This document shows positions 10,501-24,299 of a DNA stretch of 64,000 nucleotides, one piece after another. Origin of the DNA: Pleodorina starrii (lineage: Eukaryota > Chlorophyta > Chlorophyceae > Chlamydomonadales > Volvocaceae); assembly GCA_030267565.1 (NCBI GenBank), contig BRXU01000037.1, forward strand, positions 586,001-650,000, in the 5' to 3' direction. The notes under the pieces are model-generated. The model did not search any database, had not been told where the DNA came from, and saw only the letters and a list, made by a program, of their open reading frames with translations. Each line of letters starts with the position of its first letter. Positions within the stretch are counted from its first letter, which is position 1. The position numbers and the translations under genes are program-made.

Positions 10501-13500
10501 CCGTGCATCGGTGCGGCTGGCCGCTGCCGCCGTCATGCTACGGCCGGGGGGGGGTGGGGGCTGTGCAGGCTGGGGGGTGGTGTGGACGAGCCGAGTGACG
10601 GAGCACAGGGCCAGCGATCAGTGAGGTCCTGTGCGCGGGAGACAGTCCGCTCTTCTCTCGAGGGACGCACCGTCTCACCCGGGGGTCCGGGGGCGCTCTC
10701 CTCCTGTCTCTTCCCCTCCGCAGACTTGACTCGGCGTACGACTGCGCGAGCAGCGCCAGCTCGTCGTACACGTACGGCGGTGCGGACGAGTACGACGTCG
10801 CGGCCGTCGAGGATGCGTGCGCCGCCGAGGCGGCTCTGGCCGCCGCCGCCGCCGCAGGCGGCGGCGGCGGCGGCCCGCCGCCGCCGCGCCGCCGGCGCGG
10901 CGCCGCCGCCGCCGCAGGCGACGTCGAGGACGGCGCCAGTGCCGGCAGCGTCACTGACAGTGACGATATGGCCTTTGGCGCGGATGACGGCTCGCCCTCG
11001 TCGATGAGTGTGGCGCAGGCGGCGCGGCTGGGGCTGCACATTGCGCTGGACACGTGCGGAGACCGACTGACGCCGGACCAGCTGCACTTCCTGGCAGGTG
11101 CGTGCGTGTGTGTTCTGGTTTTCGGTTGGCTCGAGGGAGAGACCGGCGAGGGCGCGAGGGCGTCGAGGGCGCGAGCGTCGACTCATCCAAAGGGGAAGGG
11201 CGTGTGCGTCATGCACAGGGAAAACTGCGCTCTTGGGTACAAGGTGTGTGTTTATGCGCCTAAGGAATGAAAAGCGGTTTTACGGCTTGTGTGTACATGC
11301 ATGTACTATGCATACATGCGTGCGGATAGGCATGTGCATGTGTGTGCATGTGTGTTTGTGTGTGTGTGGCGCGGAAATCTTGGCGGCTGCGTTTCGGGCT
11401 TTCGGCGCTGCCAGTACCCTCCACACGTCCCCTCCTCCTCCTCGTCCTCCTCCTCGCCGGGTGCCACCGGCCCCGCAGGCAAGTTCGCGGAACAGCAGCT
11501 CTGGAAGTCGGCCGCCGCAGCAGCAGCAGCAGCCGCAGCCGCCGCGAACCCCGCCTCGGCGGCCGCCTACGACCCCAGGATGGCCTCCGCCGCCGCCGCC
11601 GCCGGCGGCGGCGGCGCCCACGGAGTGCGGCAGCAGTCGGGCCCTGGCACGTCGGCCGGCGCCGGATCCGGATCCGGATATGGATCTGGATGCGGCACTG
11701 GCGGTGCGCGCACTGGGCCGGTGGCGCAGGAGCGGCAGGCCGCGGACGGCACCGGCGGCTCTGGGGACGACGACGGCCGCCGGGTTCCTCCCACTACTTC
11801 GGACCCCCTGCTTGGGGTCCGGCCGGGCGCGGGAAGCGTGGCTGCGGGTCGCCTGGAGAGGCAACGATCTCAGCAGCATCAACAGCAGCAGCAGCAGGAC
11901 GGGGAGAGGCAGCAGCAGCAGCAGCAACAGCAGGACGGGGCGCCGCGCGTGGTACCGGATGATGTTGAGCCGTCCTCGGACGACACAACGCCGCTGGCGG
12001 CGCAGGACCGGCGCGCCGCAGCCGACCGCGGCACGTCGGCGGCAGCGTCACTGGTGGCAGCGGCGGCGGCGGCGGCGCTGCAGCGACAGGCGCTCCTGCT
12101 GCAGCGTCGGTCGTCTGGCGAGCCACGGCGGAAGCGCCACGGCGAGTCGCCCGAGCGGCTGCACGACGACGAGCAGCGAATGGCTGGCGGCGGTGGCGGA
12201 GACGGCGACGACGGCGACGACGACGAGGACGACCCGCGGGTCGGTGGCGTTGCCGGCGACAGTGCCGCCACCCCCGCCGACGGCACCGGCGGCGTCGGCG
12301 CCGCCGTAGCCGCCGCCGCCGTAGCCGTCGTTGCTGCCGCCAGCGGCGGCCTGGAAGCGGGGCTGCCGCCGCCGCCAGCGGCGGCGACTGGCGGCGGCGG
12401 AGCCGCCGCCGCCGCCGCGGCCGGTGTACCGCGCCGGCGACCTCGCCGACTTATCGCCCCGCGCCACACCGATCAGCAGCATCAGCAGCAGCAAGCCTAC
12501 CACGTCTACCATCATGAGATGTACGACGATGCACGGACCCGTGGGTCGGTGGCCGCCGCCAGCGGTCGGAACAAGCGCCAGGCCGACGGCGACGCCGTGG
12601 ACGTGAGCCTGGCGGACGGTGACGGGGCAGCGGACGAGGCCGCGGCGGCGCCGTCGGCGACTGCGGGCGGCGCCGTCAGCGACGCGAGCCGGCACGACGG
12701 CTTCAGCGTCGGCGGCGGCGGAGGTGCAGTCAGCGGCTGGGCGGACTCCCCCGGTGTTGCAATCGCGGGCGACCCCGACCGACGGCTGCCGCCGTCGGGG
12801 CCCAAGCGAGACGAGCGCCGCGGCGCCAGGGAGGAGTACGACGGCGGCGCCGACGCCGACGATGACGTCAGCGCCGAGTACGACGGCGACGCCGGCGGCG
12901 ACGACGCCGATCTTCAGGGCCTGGGAGTAGCGTTGCTGGACGGCCTGGGCGCGCTGCCGCTGCCGCTGCCGCTGGGTCTGGATCTAGGGAGGGGCCGCCG
13001 GCGCTTCCGCCGCGGCTGCGTGCCGCCGCCGTTCGCCGCGCGGCCCAGCTACGTGGGCGCCTCGCCGCTGCACCTGGCGGCGGCGCACGGCCACGCGGCG
13101 GTGTGTGAGGTGCTGCTGCGGGCGCCGGGCTGCGACCTGGCGGCGCGTACCACGCAGGTGGGTTGCGGGGGGCGACAGGGGCCGGGGTGTGGGTTGCGGG
13201 GCTGGGTGCGGGAAAACCGAGCCCTCACTGGGTCGTTGGGCTTAGGGTTGCTGCGCCTCCCGGCCGGCCGCTTCGCCGCCCCCACCCCTTTCTTTGCATT
13301 GGCAAGCGAGCAAACCCAAGCCGCCCGCCACGCCGCCTCCTTCTTTCCTCCCCTTAGGGCCGTACGGCACTCCACCTGGCCGCACGCAACGGCCACGAGG
13401 CCGTCGTGGCGCTGCTGCTGCGCGCCGCGGCCGCGGCCGCCGCCGCCGCCGCCGCGGCGGCAGCGGCGGCGCCAAACACGGGCGCGCCCCCTGCCGCGGC

Positions 13501-16500
13501 CGCGGCGGCGCCGCCAGGCGCGGCCGCACCCGGCGGCGCCCCCCCCGCTTCCGCCGTCGCTGTCTCCAGCTCGGGCTTGGCTGTGGTGGTGGATGCGGCG
13601 GACGATGCGGGCCACACGGCGCTCCACCACGCGGCGGCGCTGGGGCACTGGCGGGTGGTGGAGGAGCTGTGGCCCAGGTGTGTGTGTATGTCTGGGAACA
13701 ATACGGTAACAACAGCACGAGTACCGCGGCGGAGGGGCACGGGCAACGCTGGCGCACGGAGCCACAGCGGCTGGGATGGGATGGGACGGGGGTTGGGATG
13801 GGTTATGGCTTCTGGGGTTGCTCCATCTCGGTTAACGGCGAGCGTTCGAGCGGAAGTGGGCGAGCCAGAGGCTCCCAGATCACCGGGAATCGGGCAGCCA
13901 CTGCCGCCCGCACCCACACCGCACCCCACCGCACCCCCATCCGCACCCCCACCCGCCCCACCTCGCAGGGGCGCCAGCATCGACGCGTCCGACGTGCTGG
14001 GTCGCACGCCTCTCCACTACGCGTCCATGTCGGGGCACGTGGAGACTGCGGGGCGGCTCATCATCGCCGGGGCGGGTGTGCACCGACTGGATGTGGAGGG
14101 ATACACGCCGGCACACCACGCGGCCATGCGGGGGCACGCAGAGGTGGGTGGGTGGGTGGGTGGCTGGGTGGCTGGATGGGTGGGTGGCTGGATGGGTGGC
14201 CACTCGCGGGCCTCAGTGGAAGTCAAAGACGGTAGGTTGCGGCCCTCACAGCACAATGGACCAGTAAGGAATGAATACATCAGGAAAGGATCTGGGATCT
14301 GCCGGACGCGCGCCCTCGAAGTTCGAGGGACACCTCAGGGCTTCCGGCCGTCGTACCTGTGTCGTACACGCATCATTTGCCGTGTACGATACATGTACGG
14401 CACCGTACAGGTCCTGGAAAAGCTGCTTCTGGCTGGCTACGAGGTGGACATGCTGGGGGGAACCGCAGCGCCGCAGGCCCCCCTGGACTCGTCCGCGACC
14501 GCAACCACACCCGCTGCCGGCCGCGCGGCCGCGGCGGTGGCCTCCGCCGCAGCGGCGACGGACTCCCCCGCCGTACACCGCCGCCCGGCGGCGGCGCTGC
14601 CCCAGCCAACCCAGCCCCAGCCGCTGCAGCAGCAGCGGCAAGGCGGCGCGGATGCGGCGGCGTCGCCGCGGCTCGAGTCGCGCAGCCCGGCGCGGCCGCG
14701 GGCTAACGCGCCGCCGGCGCCGGCGGCGGCGCAGCCGCCGCAAGCGGCCGCTGGCGGCCGCGGCGCCGCCGGGGGCGCCGCCGGCGGCGGCGGCGGCCAC
14801 AGCGCTCTCCACCTGGCTGCCTCCGGGGGGCACTGCGCTGCGATGGCGGTGCTGCTGCAGCACGGCGGCGGCGCGGAGCGGCGGGATTGGCGGGGTTGTA
14901 CGGCACTGCACCGGGCGGCGGAGGGCGGCCACCGCGGGGCGTTTGAGCTGCTGCTCATGGTGCGAGGCGGGGGGGGGCGCGCGGGGAGGTGAAGGGGATT
15001 TCTTTTTTGTGGGGGAGGGCTGGACCGCTGGAGGGGCGTGGGACGCGGGCGAGTGGGCGAGTGGGTGGGTGGGTGGGTGTGTGGGGTGAAGGAGGGGCGC
15101 AGAAGCGTGGACGGGTCCGCTCGACCCATCCGCTGGCTTCCGCTGGCCTCCGTCCCTCCCTCACACATACAGAGAGAGGGAGCGGGGGAGGTCCCGTCCT
15201 CTACTGGCTGGATGTGTGTTCGGTTGGTAATTTTAGGGTCAGTTTGGTCCTAGCTGTCGTATATCATGGCTGTTTCGGCAACTGTAAACGCGCGTGTTGC
15301 CGCACGCTGTATGTCGTCGAAATGTGTTCGTCCATCCGTTGCCCGTTTGATATGACATTGGATTCGAAACGTCACGGCCGCTGCCCCGCCCCGCCTGGTC
15401 CGCCCCATTCCCTCGACCGTGCAGCACGGCGCCGACTCGCGGGTGAGCGACTCGTCCGGCGCCTCCGTCCTGCACTCCGCCGCCCGCGGCGGCAACCTTG
15501 CCATCGTACAGCGGCTGCTAGAGCTTGACGCTGTCGCCGCCGCCGCCGTCGCCGCCGCCGGGGCGGCAACAGATCGGGATCTGAGTCGCGGCGGGGGTTT
15601 GCCGGCGGCGGGCCAGGCTGAGGCAGTGTACGACAGCGCGGCGGCGGAAGCTGCGGAGCGGCGGGGCGAGGCGGAGCGGCGGTCTCAGCTGGCCGGACCC
15701 GGGGGAGAGGCGGAGTCAGCCGCCGCGCAAGTCGACGGCGGCGGCGGCGGCGGTGGCCTGGCGGCGCCGCCAGCGGCGGTGCCGGCCTCTGACGGCCGGC
15801 TGCCGCTGCACTGGGCGGCGGCGGCGGGGCGCGGGGAGGTGGTGGCTCGGCTGCTGCAACTGGACCCGCGGGTCGGGGGTGACCCGCTACGACAGGTAGG
15901 CGGCATGAGGCACGAGGCACAGGCGCGGGGCCTGTGGCTGCAGGCTTTTTATAGGCCGCTACCAAGGCGGCTACCAGGGCATCGCCATTAGCGACCGCGA
16001 CCCCGACCGTGACCGTGACCGTGACCAGGAGGAGGAGACATTACCCATTAGCAACCGTGACCGTGACCAGGACCAGGAAAAGGAGATGGGCTGTAGGCTT
16101 TGCGGGGCGTGGCGCGCGGGCTGTGCGCGGGCTTGCCCTCCTCTCCGCTCACTTACCCTCCCCCTCTCCCTGCCCTACCCTGCCATGCCCTGCCCTCTCC
16201 CTGCTAGCCCTCACCTAGGTGGCTGATTGCCGCAACCAACTCCGTCGGCGAATTGCACTCATGCCCCCTCCTCTGACCCCCCATCCGTCCTTCTGCGGTT
16301 TTTTTCTTCTTCACCAACCTAACCTCACCCTCCCCCCCGCCCCTTCCCAACCTCCTCCGCCTCCTCCTCAGGACCACGCGGGCACCAGCCCCTGGCACCT
16401 CGCCGCCGCCGCCGGCCAGGAGGCCTCCGTCCGCGTCTTCCTGGCGCCGCCGCCCGGCGTGGCGCCCGTGCCCGTGGACGCGCGCGACGGCGCCGGCTGC

Positions 16501-18633
16501 ACCGCGCTGCACCGCGCCGCGGCGACGGGCGCGTCGCGCGTGGTGGGTGCGCTGCTGGCGGCGGGCGCCGACCCGGCTGCGGCGGGCGAGGGCGGGCGGT
16601 GTCCGCTGCACTTTGCGGCGGAGGCGGGGCTGGTGGGGGTGATGCGGCTGCTGCTGGAGCGGGTGGCGGAGGAGGACGTGGACCGCAGGGTGAGGGCCGG
16701 CAGAGGCTGGGACGGGAGGGGGGGTCTGCGTGGCGCGGTGCGACGCGGCGCGGCAAGGAGTGCAGGGACTGCACACACTCCGCGTTTTTTGGGGGCCCCC
16801 CGAATCCCCCCGCTCTCGGTGCTTCCTTCTCGCTCGAGCGGCGGAAACAAAAGAGGCGATCACCGCTTTTGTTGTTTCCGCCGCTCGAGCGGGCGGCGCG
16901 GAAGGGCGAGCGGTGGCAGTGCTCTCTCCTCCCCTCCCAACGCCTCCCGACGTCTCGACCCACCCGCGTCTGTGTCGTCCCGGGTTGGTGTGGTTCCAAC
17001 CGACGGGGCTCATCAGACCTCGGTGGCGTGTCATCCCCTCTCCTCTCCGCTGCCACCACCCCACCCGCACCGCACCGGCCCCCCCCCCCGCACACCGGGC
17101 ACGGGCTCCGGCCTATACGTGGATACCCCCGCACACCGGCCGCCACTGTTCCTAACGGCTCGGTCCCCTCGGACCGCTCGGTCCTCTCACCTCACCTCAT
17201 CCCCTGTGTGGCCCACCTCACGGTAGCCCCCTGTCGGCACACCTGGCGCTCCCTCCCCTCCCCCTCCCGCTGCGGTATCTTCTTTTTATTCCCCTCCCTA
17301 GAAATCGTAACTGGTGGTAGCTGCAACCCGGGTGCTGTTTCCTTAACTCAGGGTTTCATTCCCAACGCCCCCTCGGTCCTTGTCCTGCTCTGACCCCCGC
17401 ACGTGCTCTTCCCCACTGCTCCGTCCCCTCTGCTCGGTCCTTGTCCTGCTCCTTCGGCCCCACCTTCCTCTGCTCCGCTCCGCTCCGCTCTGCCCCTCCT
17501 CGGCACCTTGCCCCCGCTCTGCACCTCCCCCCCTTCTTCTGTTACTTTACCGTTCACGGGCTCCGGCCTATACGTGGATAAACTCCCCCTCCCCACCCCG
17601 GGTCCGTTCGCTAACGCCGTCTCCTTCTCCGCTGCGGTACCTTTTTTTTACACCCCTCCTCCCCCGCCCGCCCTCAGGACGCCGCCGGCTGGTCTCCCCT
17701 CCACCACGCGGCGCAGCAAGGCAACGCCGCCATGCTGAGTCTGCTGCTGAGCCGCGGCGCCTGCCCCCACTCCGCCACCGCCCACGGCTGGACACCCGCC
17801 CACCTGGCGGCCCGCGGCCACCACTGCGACCTGCTGGAGCAGCTGCTGGAGGCGGGCGCCGACCCACGGGTCAGGGACGCCGACGGCTGCACGCCGCTGC
17901 ATTTCGCCGCGCTGCGGGGCGACGAGGAGCTGTTTGGGCGGCTGCTGACGGCGGCGCAGGCCGCCGAGGCGGCGGCGGCGCCGACGGCGGCGCCGACGGC
18001 GACGGCGGCGCCGACGGCGACGGCGGCGCTGCCGCCGTCGCTGCTGCGGCGCGACGCGCGCGGCTACTCGCTCCTCCACTACGCGGTCGAAGGGGCCAAT
18101 CTGGACATCATTCAGCGACTGCTGGCGGCGGGCCTGTCGGAGGTCGTGGAGGAGGAGGCAGCGGCGCCGGCGGCGGCGGCGACGGCGGCGACGGCGGCGT
18201 CGTGGGGCCTCGGCGTCGTCCTGCCGTCCAGCGTACTTCACACTGCATCTTCGCCGCCGCCGCCAACCCCCCAGCAGCAGCAGCCTCAGCAGCATCTGAC
18301 GGAGGCGCCGGTCGGTCGGATGCAGGTGGAGCCTGGCGCCGCCGCCGCTGCGTCGGCTAGTGGCTCCGCCGCCGCCGTCGACGGTGACATCGGCGGCTGC
18401 AGTGGGGAAGAGCCGCCGGCGGCGGCGACGGCAACACCGCATGCTGCCGCCGGCTCGCGCGCGCCGCTCAACGCTCTGCACCTCGCCGCCAAGCTCTGTC
18501 TGACGGATGTCGTACACGTCCTCCTGACGGCGGGCTACCGCGCGGCGTCGCGTACGGCGGCGACGGACCAGACTCCGCTGCACTTTGCGTCGATGGGGCC
18601 GGCGCGGGCGCCCATCGAGGGCCGCGCAGCCGT

Positions 18634-18666
<33 letters not shown>

Positions 18667-21600
18667 GTCGCCGGCAAGCAACGATGCAGAGCCTAAGGCG
18701 CTGCCGTCGCCGCTGCCGCCGCCGCCGCCACCCCAGCAGCCGCTGGAGCGGCGCGACGGCGGCGGCGCCGCCGCCGCCGCCGCCGCGACTTACCATGCCC
18801 AACAAATGCAGGTGGTTGAAGCGCTGATGGCCGCCGGCGCCGATCCGCTCGTTACGGATGCCTGGGGCTGCTCGGCCCTGTCGTACGCCGCCGGTAGCGC
18901 CAACCACGCGTTGGTGTCGCGGCTGCTGGCGGCAGGCTGCGACGCTCTGCGACCCGACCGGAGGGTGCGTGGGTGTGTGTGTGCGTGTGTGTATGTGTGG
19001 GTGGGTCGGGCTGTGTCGGGGGCTGTGTGTGGGTGGGGGGGATGTCGGGGGCTCTGTGTCGGGGTGCGGAGTTGAGTGTACGGCGGTGTACGATACTGGT
19101 GGGCGTGCGTATGCGGAGGTAGTGTGAGGGGTGTGAGAAGGAACAGCGTGTGGGGATGGTAGGCTGGAAGGTGGTATAGGGTCGAAGCTCGAGGGCACCG
19201 CTAGGACGCGGGAGACGCGGGCGCGCGGCGGGTTACAATCTGCAGGGCAGCCAGACAATGGCGCGAACATTCCCTCTTACTCCCTCTCTTTCGCGCGCGC
19301 GCGCGTGTGTGTGCGCGTGTGTGTCTCGTCGGCCGCAGGGCCTGACGCCGCTGCACTGGGCCGCCGCCGGAGGCAACGCCGAGGTCGTCGCGGCGCTGCT
19401 GGCGGCCGGAGGCGGCGGCGGCGCCGCCGCCGCCGCTGCCACTGCCGCCGCCGCCGAGCGTCTGTCCTCCCTGGACTGCCTGGGCCGCACGCCGCTGCAC
19501 TGGGCCGCGGAGGCAGGCGCGCTGGGCTGCGTGGCGCTGCTGGCGGGCGCCATGCTGGCGGCGGCTGGCGGCGGCGCCGCCGCCGCCACAGCGGCGGCGG
19601 AAATCCTGCACGCGCCCGACGCCGGCGGCTGCAGCGCCGCGCAGCTGGCCGCCGCCGGCGGGCACGTGGAGGTGGTGGCGAGGCTGCTGGAGGCGGGCTC
19701 GGGCCGCGGCGGCGCCGCCGCCGCCGCCGCTGACGCGGCGGCGGCGGCGGCGGCTACGCCGCCGCCGCCGTCGGGCCTGACGGCTCTCCACCTTGCGGCG
19801 CAGGGCGGGCTGGAGCAGGTCGTCGCACAGCTGCTGTGCCTGGCGGCGGCGCCGCCGCCGCCGTCGTCGACGCGCGGCGGCGCCGCCGTCGACGTCAACG
19901 CGCGCGACGGCGAGGGCTTCACGCCGCTGCACGCCGCCGCGACCCGCGGGTCGGCGGCCATCGTCGGGCGGCTTCTTCGCGCCGGCGCCGACCCCAACAT
20001 CGCCTCGGTGGAGGGGCTGCTGCCGCTGCACGCCGCCGCCGCCGGGGGCCACCTGGATGTGGTGGAGCTGCTGCTTGACGCCGGCAGCCTTGTGTCGTAC
20101 AAGAGCAGCGCCGGCGCGACGCCGCTGCACCAGGCCGCCAGCAACGGCCATGCGGCGGTGTGTGAGGTTCTGCTGGAGGCGGGGTGCCCCGTCATGGGCA
20201 GGTAAAAACTGAAACAAGGAGGGGGTGACAAGGAGGGTTAGGAAGGGGGGTAACAAGGGGGGTTAAGAAGGGGGGTAGCAAGGGGGGTAATTTGAGGGGT
20301 AACAAGGGGGGGGGGTAACAAGGGGGATAACACGAGGGGCAACAAGGGGGGTTACACGGGGCACGGAACGGGCCAGAGATTGCCACAGGTTGACCCGCCA
20401 GCGGGTTGTGTGGAGGTTGGAAAGAACTGTTCCGGAAAGGTGACCGGCGGGTGACGATGAGGTCACGAAAGTACCGGTAGTAGATGGAACGTGGTACACA
20501 TGGCAAGACGAAGCTCTTCAGACACATGCGCAGATACACACACAAACACAAACACACCCCTTGCCTTTCTTTGCGCTGCGCTGCGCTGTGCTGTGCTGTG
20601 CTGTGCTGCTGTTGTTGCTCGGCGGTGGCGGCTGTGGCTGCGGCTGTGGCGGCTGTGGCTGCGGCGGTGGCGGCTGTGGCTGCGGCTGTGGCGGCTGTGG
20701 CTGCGGCGGTGGCGGCTGTGGCTGCGGCGGTGGCGGCTGTGGCTGCGGCGGTGGCTGCGGCCGTGTGTCGGTGGTGTGCGTAGGCTGGCTTCCGGCGCCT
20801 CCGCGCTGTACTGCGCCGCCTCCGCCGGCTGGGTGGAGGCGGTGGAGGTGCTGCTGCGCTCCGGAGCCGAGGTGGACGCCACCACCAGCAGCGGCTGCAC
20901 GGCGCTGCACGGCGCCGCAACCAACGGCCACGCCAAGGTACGACACTGTACGACATTGGTGTACTCTCTCTCTCTCTTTCTCTTTCTCTCTCTCTGTCCT
21001 CTCGACTGCACGGCACCCCAGCGGCGCTGTCGCGCCCGCGTGGTGTTGGTGCTCGACGGCGGGTGCCCTCTCCCCCACTCCCCCCGGGGGGGAGGGCACG
21101 GCTCTGCGCTAAGGGTTTGGGTCTCAGGGTCTGGGTCTCAGGGCCTGGGGTTCTCCGCTCTCCGGTCCCATTTGGGAAATATATTCCATTTTCACTCGCG
21201 GACCCGTTGGCCAGCGCAACGTGTTACGTGTTCGGCCTTTTCCGTATGCACCTGCGCTGCTGCTGACACGCTGATACGGTGTCCGCACGGTACCTGCACG
21301 TGTTGCCCAGATCTACACACATACACATACACACACGCACACACACCTACACGCACACACCGACCCGCGCCCATCGACCCGAAACCACCCACCCGCCCAC
21401 ACCTCCCGCCCACCCGCCCACACCTCCCGGCCACCCGCCCACACCTCCACCGGCCGCCTCAAAAAAGGTGATTGGGTTGCTTCTCGCTGAGGGCGCCGAC
21501 ACGGACCTTCAGTCGTCCAACGGCCACACGCCGCTGCACAACGCCGCGGGGGGCAGCCACTCGGCCGCAGTGGAGGCCCTGCTGGGGGGCGGAGCGGACG

Positions 21601-24261
21601 TGGACGCGCAGAACAGCAACGGAAACACACCGCTGCACACGGCCGCGTCAAAGGGTGGGTGGGGTGGGCTGGGGTGGGCGGGCGGGCGGGCGGGCTGGTA
21701 GTGCGTATAGCCGGGTTGTTAGAAAAACGATACCGCAGCGGAAGGACGTAGCCGGGTAGCCGGGTGATGGTACTGTGCATCTGGCTGGTTAGTTGGGTGG
21801 TTGGTTAGTTAGGTGGCTGGTTAGTTAGGTGGCTGGTAAGTTAGGTGGCTGGTAAGTTAGGTGGCTGGTTAGGTGGTTGGATAGGTAGCTGGTTAGGTGG
21901 CTGGTTGGTTAGGTGGCTGGTTGGTTAGCTGGCGGGGGGGGGTCGGGATAGCTGTGCTGTGCTGCGCTGCGTAAGGTCCGACTCGTCGCGTCTATCGCCG
22001 CCTCCAGAACGGCTGCCACCCCTCCAGAACGGCTGCCACCCCTCCAGAACGGCTCTAGGGTCCACATTCGAAGCCCGATGAACTGAGCCCCGCCGTCTCC
22101 GGCCCTCCGCCCTGCCCTGCACACCCGCCGCCCCACCGCCCCGCCGCCCCTGCACGCCCTCCGCCCCTGCACGCCCTCCGCCCTGCACACCCGCCGCCCC
22201 TCTGGCCCCCCCCCCCCTGGCCGCTCCCAGGCTACCTGGACGTTGTGTCTCAGCTGCTGGTTGGCGGCGCCGATCTGCACATCCGCAACTCCAAGGGCTG
22301 GTGTGCGGTGCACAGCGCTGCCAGCAACGGATACTTCGAGGTGGTGCTCAAACTGGTGCAGGTGGGCGGGGGGGGTGGGGTGGAGGCCGGGGGGGGGCGG
22401 GTGGGGTTGGGGGCTGGGGTGGAGGCCGGGGGGTGGGAGTTGGGGGCCGGGGGGGTTGTCTGGGGTGGGTGGGGAGTTTGTGTGTCTCTTGGGGCGCAGA
22501 GTAAGTGGCCGAGAGCGACATGCGGCAAGCAGGGCACCGGTGCCCGTTGGTTGGTCCGCCCCTCCCCAGCCTCTGCCTCTGCCTCTTGACTCTTGACTCT
22601 TGACTCTTGACTCTTGACTCTTGACTCTTGACTCTGCCTCACGGTGCTGCACAGGGGGGTGCCAGCTGGCGGCGGCAGGGCGAGGCGGATGTGGTGCGGC
22701 TGCTGACCCGCAAGACCACCTACAAGACCTCCTACGTGGAAGGGCGCCTTCGACTGGCGGAGAGGGAGCGACACCGCATCCAACAGCAGCAGCAGCAGGC
22801 GGCGGGAGGCAGGCAGGCGGGACAGCCGACGGCGATGATCGCCGCCGCGCCGGGCGCGGCGGCGGCGGCCGCCGCCGCCGCCGGCGGCGGCAGTGGCGAT
22901 GGCAGCGGCGGTGCTTCGACGTCGCCAGTGCCCACGGGCGGTGGCGGTGGCGGTGGCGGGGCTGGTGGTGGCGGCCGGGGGCGCGGCGGCGTGCCGCTGG
23001 CTGCGAGCTTCGAGGTGGGTGGTGGCGTGGGCAGCAAGGGCGGGGGTGCCGCGACAAAGAGACGGAGACAAACGTTGGCGAGCGTAGCGTGTCTGTAGTA
23101 ACCTTGTTCAATACTGGAAATGCGGCGACCGCGCCGCCGCCAGACCAACCCAGACGGACGAGTACGCGCGACAGCACAGCGACAGCACGAGTGCCCCCGG
23201 ACAACACAGCACACCCCAGCAGACAAAATGTAGGACTCACCTGCGCTCGGTGGAGAAGGATTGAAGCGGGCGTGAGCAGCGGAATCAAGATGTGAGTAGT
23301 GGCAATCGCAAAGGAAAGAAGGGACAGGAGGAGAGGAGAGGAGAGGAGAAGAGGGCAACCCAGAGCGGGCTGGACCAATCACGACCAACCGAAACCCTTG
23401 CAGCGTGTTCCTACCCCTGCAACACATAGTTGTGCCGTCGAGCGGCCGGAGGCGCCCTCGGAGCGCCGCGCAGCGGACATTCAGCTGCCTGCCGTACTTG
23501 TATTTCAACGGTCAACGCCGCTCCGTACCCATCACTCTTTCCCCGTCTGCTCCTTTCCCTGTCACTGCGCTTCGTGTTCCTGTTCCTGTCCCTCTCCCTC
23601 TCCCTCGCCCTGTCCGGTCCCACCTGTCCCACCTGTCCCTCTCCCTCTCCCCTGTCCCACCTGTCCCACCTGTCCCCTCCCTCTCCCCTGTCCCACCTGT
23701 CCCACCTGTCCCACCAGGACCTGGCGGCGGCCGCTGACGCCAACATGGCTGCGCTGCTGGAGGAGGAGGCGGCGGCGGCTGCGGCGGCGGCGGCGGCGGC
23801 GGAGCGCAAGGCCAAACAGAAGAAGAAAAAGGCCAGCAAGGCCGCCAGCAAGGCCGCGGCGGCAGCGGCAGCCGCGGCGGCGGCGGCGCCCGAGCCCGCC
23901 GACTCGCCGGCCGCAGCGTCCCCGTCCGCAGCTGAGCCCGGCGGCGCCAGCGGCAGCGCCAGCGGCAGCGGCGGCAGCGGCAGCGGCGGCGGCGGGTCTT
24001 CCGGCGATGATGGGAAGGCCGCCGGCCGGTCTGGTCCTGGTGCCGCTGGCACCGTCGCCGGCTCCCCCGGTCCCTCGGCAGCCAGTGGCAGTCAGAAGGC
24101 CGCTGCCGCTGCCGCCGGCAGCGGCGGCGGCGGCAGCAACAGCAGCAGCGGTGGCGGCAACAGCAGCGGCGGCGGCGGCGGCTCGAATCCTTCGACCACA
24201 GCTGCTCGCGGCGCAAACTCCGCATCGGCCACCTCCAGTGCCAGTGCATCCCCGAAGAAGC

Positions 24262-24299
<38 letters not shown>

